Source: an uncultured Lachnospiraceae bacterium
Lineage (GTDB): Bacteria; Bacillota; Clostridia; Lachnospirales; Lachnospiraceae
Assembly (NCBI GenBank): GCA_910589105.1
Contig: CAJUST010000039.1
Span: 5,136 to 12,988 of the forward strand
Length of the DNA stretch: 7,853 nucleotides
Direction: 5' to 3'
This document shows, piece after piece, positions 6,963-7,853 of the stretch (its first letter is position 1; every line of letters begins with the position of its first letter). The notes under the pieces are model-generated. The model did no database searches and was not told the origin of the DNA. It saw only the letters and a program-made list of their open reading frames with translations. Made by a program: the position numbers and the translations under genes.

Positions 6963-7097
6963 ATGGACATTCCCATTTGGGAGAAAAAACGAATGAAAAC
7001 GCCAGGACTTGCTGTATCTGCGTTTTACGGCATCATGTCGCAAGTTGGAAATAATGGAATGTTGTTTTTGGCATTGAAGCAAAGGCGCGAGCGATAG
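6963..7097 (+). pseudogene. Possible remnant of a Tn916-type excisionase start
   Basis: From the ATG at 6963 the peptide begins MDIPIWEK, which matches the conserved start of small Firmicutes excisionases, usually followed by a winged-helix segment of the type LTIEEAAxYFxIG. Here the following residues (KRMKTPGLAVSAFYGIMSQV) do not match that segment and the frame ends after 44 codons at 7097. A gene fused by deletion to unrelated sequence would explain this. The assignment rests on eight residues plus the neighbouring DUF6870-like and serine recombinase genes, so chance similarity remains possible. A GGGAG sequence at 6979-6983 could instead start a 34-residue peptide at 6993. Confidence 0.3.
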
Positions 7098-7124
7098 ATA
7101 TTTGATTATAGGCGGAGCGATAGA
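7083..7124. repeat. Imperfect direct repeat, 16 and 15 bases
   Basis: AGGCGCGAGCGATAGA (7083-7098) recurs as AGGCGGAGCGATAGA (7110-7124). The copies differ by one missing C and contain an exact 10-base repeat, GAGCGATAGA, at 7089 and 7115. The first copy includes the in-frame TAG of the 6900-7181 frame. It may be a small local duplication or a protein-binding pair; nothing distinguishes these. Confidence 0.5.
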
Positions 7125-7237
7125 GGCTTTGCGGCGATGATGCTGTTTCCTGACAGCCGCTTGCAGGATTTGGAAAAGTAACATAATGGACAATCAAAGG
7201 TTCATATAGTGAATAAAGGAAAGTCGGGGCATTTAAG

Positions 7238-7504
7238 ATGGATCGCGCAGAATTAGAAGAATTGAAAAAGGCAGACGTCCGCACTGTGGACATTTCTGCT
7301 TTGTCAGAGATAGAGAAGATAGAGATTGACAGTTCGCTGCCAGCAAGGGAGCGATGGATGGATTTTGCAGAAAAGATTAAAAATCCGTTTTGTTTTATCT
7401 GTAATGGCATGGTTGTAAAAATTTCCTACTCCGAAGCAAAGGAGAGCCTTGAGAACAGACTGGTTCAGCTATGCGCGAGTATGGAAGGACAGCGTTTTTG
7501 TTAG
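7238..7504 (+). CDS. Small mobile-element protein resembling DUF6870
   Basis: An 88-residue soluble, acidic protein: MDRAELEELKKADVRTVD at the start, a central LPARERWMDFAEKIKNPFCFICNGMVVKISY, and LENRLVQLC near the end. From memory this pattern (helical start, then a stretch of the form ER..DF...I.NPFCF, then a short beta segment) is that of the DUF6870 family. That family is common in Lachnospiraceae integrative elements near recombinase genes; its function is not known. The weak GGGG at 7226-7229, eight bases before the ATG, is the only candidate ribosome binding site. The frame ends cleanly at TAG 7502-7504. The gap of about 107 bases to the recombinase holds only a possible promoter. The gene appears intact although its neighbours are damaged. 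Confidence 0.65.
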   Translation: MDRAELEELKKADVRTVDISALSEIEKIEIDSSLPARERWMDFAEKIKNPFCFICNGMVVKISYSEAKESLENRLVQLCASMEGQRFC

Positions 7505-7513
7505 AGCTTTCTA

Positions 7514-7542
7514 TGGGCATTTGCGGTCTGGAATGGTACAAT
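7514..7542 (+). promoter_or_regulatory. Possible promoter of the recombinase gene
   Basis: TGGGCA (7514-7519) and TACAAT (7537-7542) are separated by 17 bp, and TGG directly before TACAAT gives an extended -10 element. The predicted leader to the ATG at 7612 is about 63 bases. The -35 match is only four of six. A perfect TTGACA at 7579-7584 has no -10 box at a usable distance. Confidence 0.3.
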
Positions 7543-7600
7543 GGTTACGGACGAAGCAGAACTCCAAATAGGAAAGGTTTGACAACAAACAAGGCTATTT

Positions 7601-7606
7601 GAGGTG
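7601..7606 (+). promoter_or_regulatory. Ribosome binding site of the recombinase fragment
   Basis: GAGGTG lies just before the ATG at 7612 and is the only good site in the area. It supports this start over nearby ATG triplets, including the one at 7607 that meets a stop after two codons. Confidence 0.65.
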
Positions 7607-7611
7607 ATGAA

Positions 7612-7818
7612 ATGAATGCAAATCTGAATTGTAATGTGTATAATGCTGACATTTACCTGCGTCTTTCGAGAGAAGATGGGGATAAGGCGGAGAGTGACAG
7701 CATTACGAACCAAAGAGAGCTTATCTTAGAGTTTCTAAAATCCAAGGAGGACATCAGAATCCATGCAGTCAGGGTAGATGATGGCTATTCCGGGGTGAAT
7801 TTTGTTGAGGTAAGATAA
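7612..7818 (+). pseudogene. Truncated large serine recombinase (N-terminal resolvase domain)
   Basis: The 68-residue frame carries the start of a serine recombinase catalytic domain. YLRLSRED (15-22) holds the nucleophilic Ser19 and the conserved Arg17, followed by SDSITNQRELILEFL (28-42) and VRVDDGYSGVNF (53-64). Family members continue with a Glu-Arg-Pro type sequence and reach 400-550 residues, cutting and rejoining DNA at attachment sites. Here the match stops after Phe64 and the frame ends four codons later at TAA 7816-7818. The protein therefore lacks most of the catalytic domain and all of the DNA-binding region, and should be inactive. The break adjoins the inverted repeat starting at 7807, so insertion or rearrangement is the likely cause. 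The start and its ribosome binding site are intact, so the loss may be recent. Confidence 0.8.
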
Positions 7819-7853
7819 CGTAACCTTTTTTTCAGAGGGCGTTATCTTACCTC
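7807..7853. repeat. Perfect 14-bp inverted repeat at the right end
   Basis: GAGGTAAGATAACG (7807-7820) and its exact reverse complement (7840-7853) enclose a 19-base spacer that includes a run of seven T. The second arm ends on the last base of the window. The repeat begins three bases after the recombinase homology stops. It could be a terminal or subterminal hairpin of an inserted element, or a palindrome at which assembly stopped. No run of T follows within the window, so an intrinsic terminator is not supported. Confidence 0.7.

Larger units (their letters stand above)
6721..7237. other. 517-base stretch without a recognisable intact gene
   Basis: The first part (about 6721-6960) is A/T-rich, in contrast to the operon before it. 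I see no convincing promoter, tRNA or repeat array there. Further on lie a DIPIWEK motif typical of Tn916-type excisionases, a short imperfect direct repeat (7083-7124), and a frame open from 6900 to 7181 except for one TAG at 7095-7097. The tail of that frame (DYRRSDRGFAAMMLFPDSRL) looks protein-like but I do not recognise it. The stretch reads as worn-down mobile-element DNA. Confidence 0.5.
6963..7853. mobile_element. Decayed end of an integrative element
   Basis: An excisionase-like motif, a DUF6870-like gene and a truncated large serine recombinase occur in the order seen near the integration module of Lachnospiraceae integrative elements. The true boundaries cannot be placed: no attachment-site repeat is evident, and the right side leaves the window. 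Confidence 0.5.

Noticed and set aside
7033..7410. A 125-codon minus-strand frame across the DUF6870-like gene
   Set aside because: It is antisense to a recognisable protein, has no family pattern and no ribosome binding site that I can see; it is probably a by-product of the forward codon use.
7513..7602. A 29-codon frame starting MGICGLEWYNGYGRSR between the DUF6870-like gene and the recombinase
   Set aside because: It has no ribosome binding site and no recognised family, and it overlaps the possible recombinase promoter.
6838..7830. ACGTAAC followed by CTTTTT near 6841 and again near 7818, as attachment-site repeats
   Set aside because: The shared core is seven bases plus a T run with different spacing; this is expected by chance in A/T-rich DNA.
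1..7853. CRISPR arrays, tRNA, rRNA and toxin-antitoxin pairs
   Set aside because: No regularly spaced repeats, no cloverleaf or ribosomal signatures, and no toxin-antitoxin family were recognised on either strand.

Overview
The window looks like chromosomal DNA from a gut-type Clostridia, most likely Lachnospiraceae. This is inferred from strong AGGAG-type ribosome binding sites, moderate GC, tightly packed same-strand genes, and the family mix: a MATE transporter fused to an HATPase domain, a GH3 enzyme, a SpoIIE-type phosphatase, and a DUF6870-like protein beside a serine recombinase. No taxonomic marker gene is present.

Layout, all on the + strand. Positions 1-66 hold the last codons of an upstream gene. 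Positions 207-6720 hold six closely spaced genes that read as one transcription unit: a VOC-fold metalloprotein (207-788), a STAS anti-sigma-factor antagonist (801-1100), a MATE transporter with a C-terminal anti-sigma-like HATPase domain (1144-2928), a GH3-family acyl-adenylate/amide synthetase (2947-4623), a membrane receptor with HAMP and SpoIIE-type PP2C phosphatase domains (4701-6332), and a stand-alone RsbW/SpoIIAB-like HATPase (6313-6720). An A/T-rich hairpin at the end of the last gene may stop transcription.

The STAS protein, PP2C phosphatase and HATPase kinase are the three classical parts of a partner-switching signalling module, and here they surround two effector-type genes. A plausible reading is this. 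The receptor senses something outside the cell through a Cache-like domain and dephosphorylates the STAS protein. The STAS protein then changes partner. Its possible partners are the intact HATPase and the degenerate HATPase on the transporter. The GH3 enzyme may make an acyl-amide or other adenylate-derived product that the MATE protein exports. No sigma factor is visible, so the output may be direct control of transport instead of transcription. The protein families are recognised from sequence; the joint function is inference.

From 6721 to the end the character changes to sparse, partly A/T-rich, decayed mobile-element DNA. It holds a possible excisionase start (DIPIWEK motif), a DUF6870-like small gene (7238-7504) and the first 64 or so residues of a large serine recombinase. 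The recombinase is cut short next to a perfect 14-bp inverted repeat that ends exactly at the last base. Together with the open left end, this suggests that the window is a contig that stopped at a repeated sequence.
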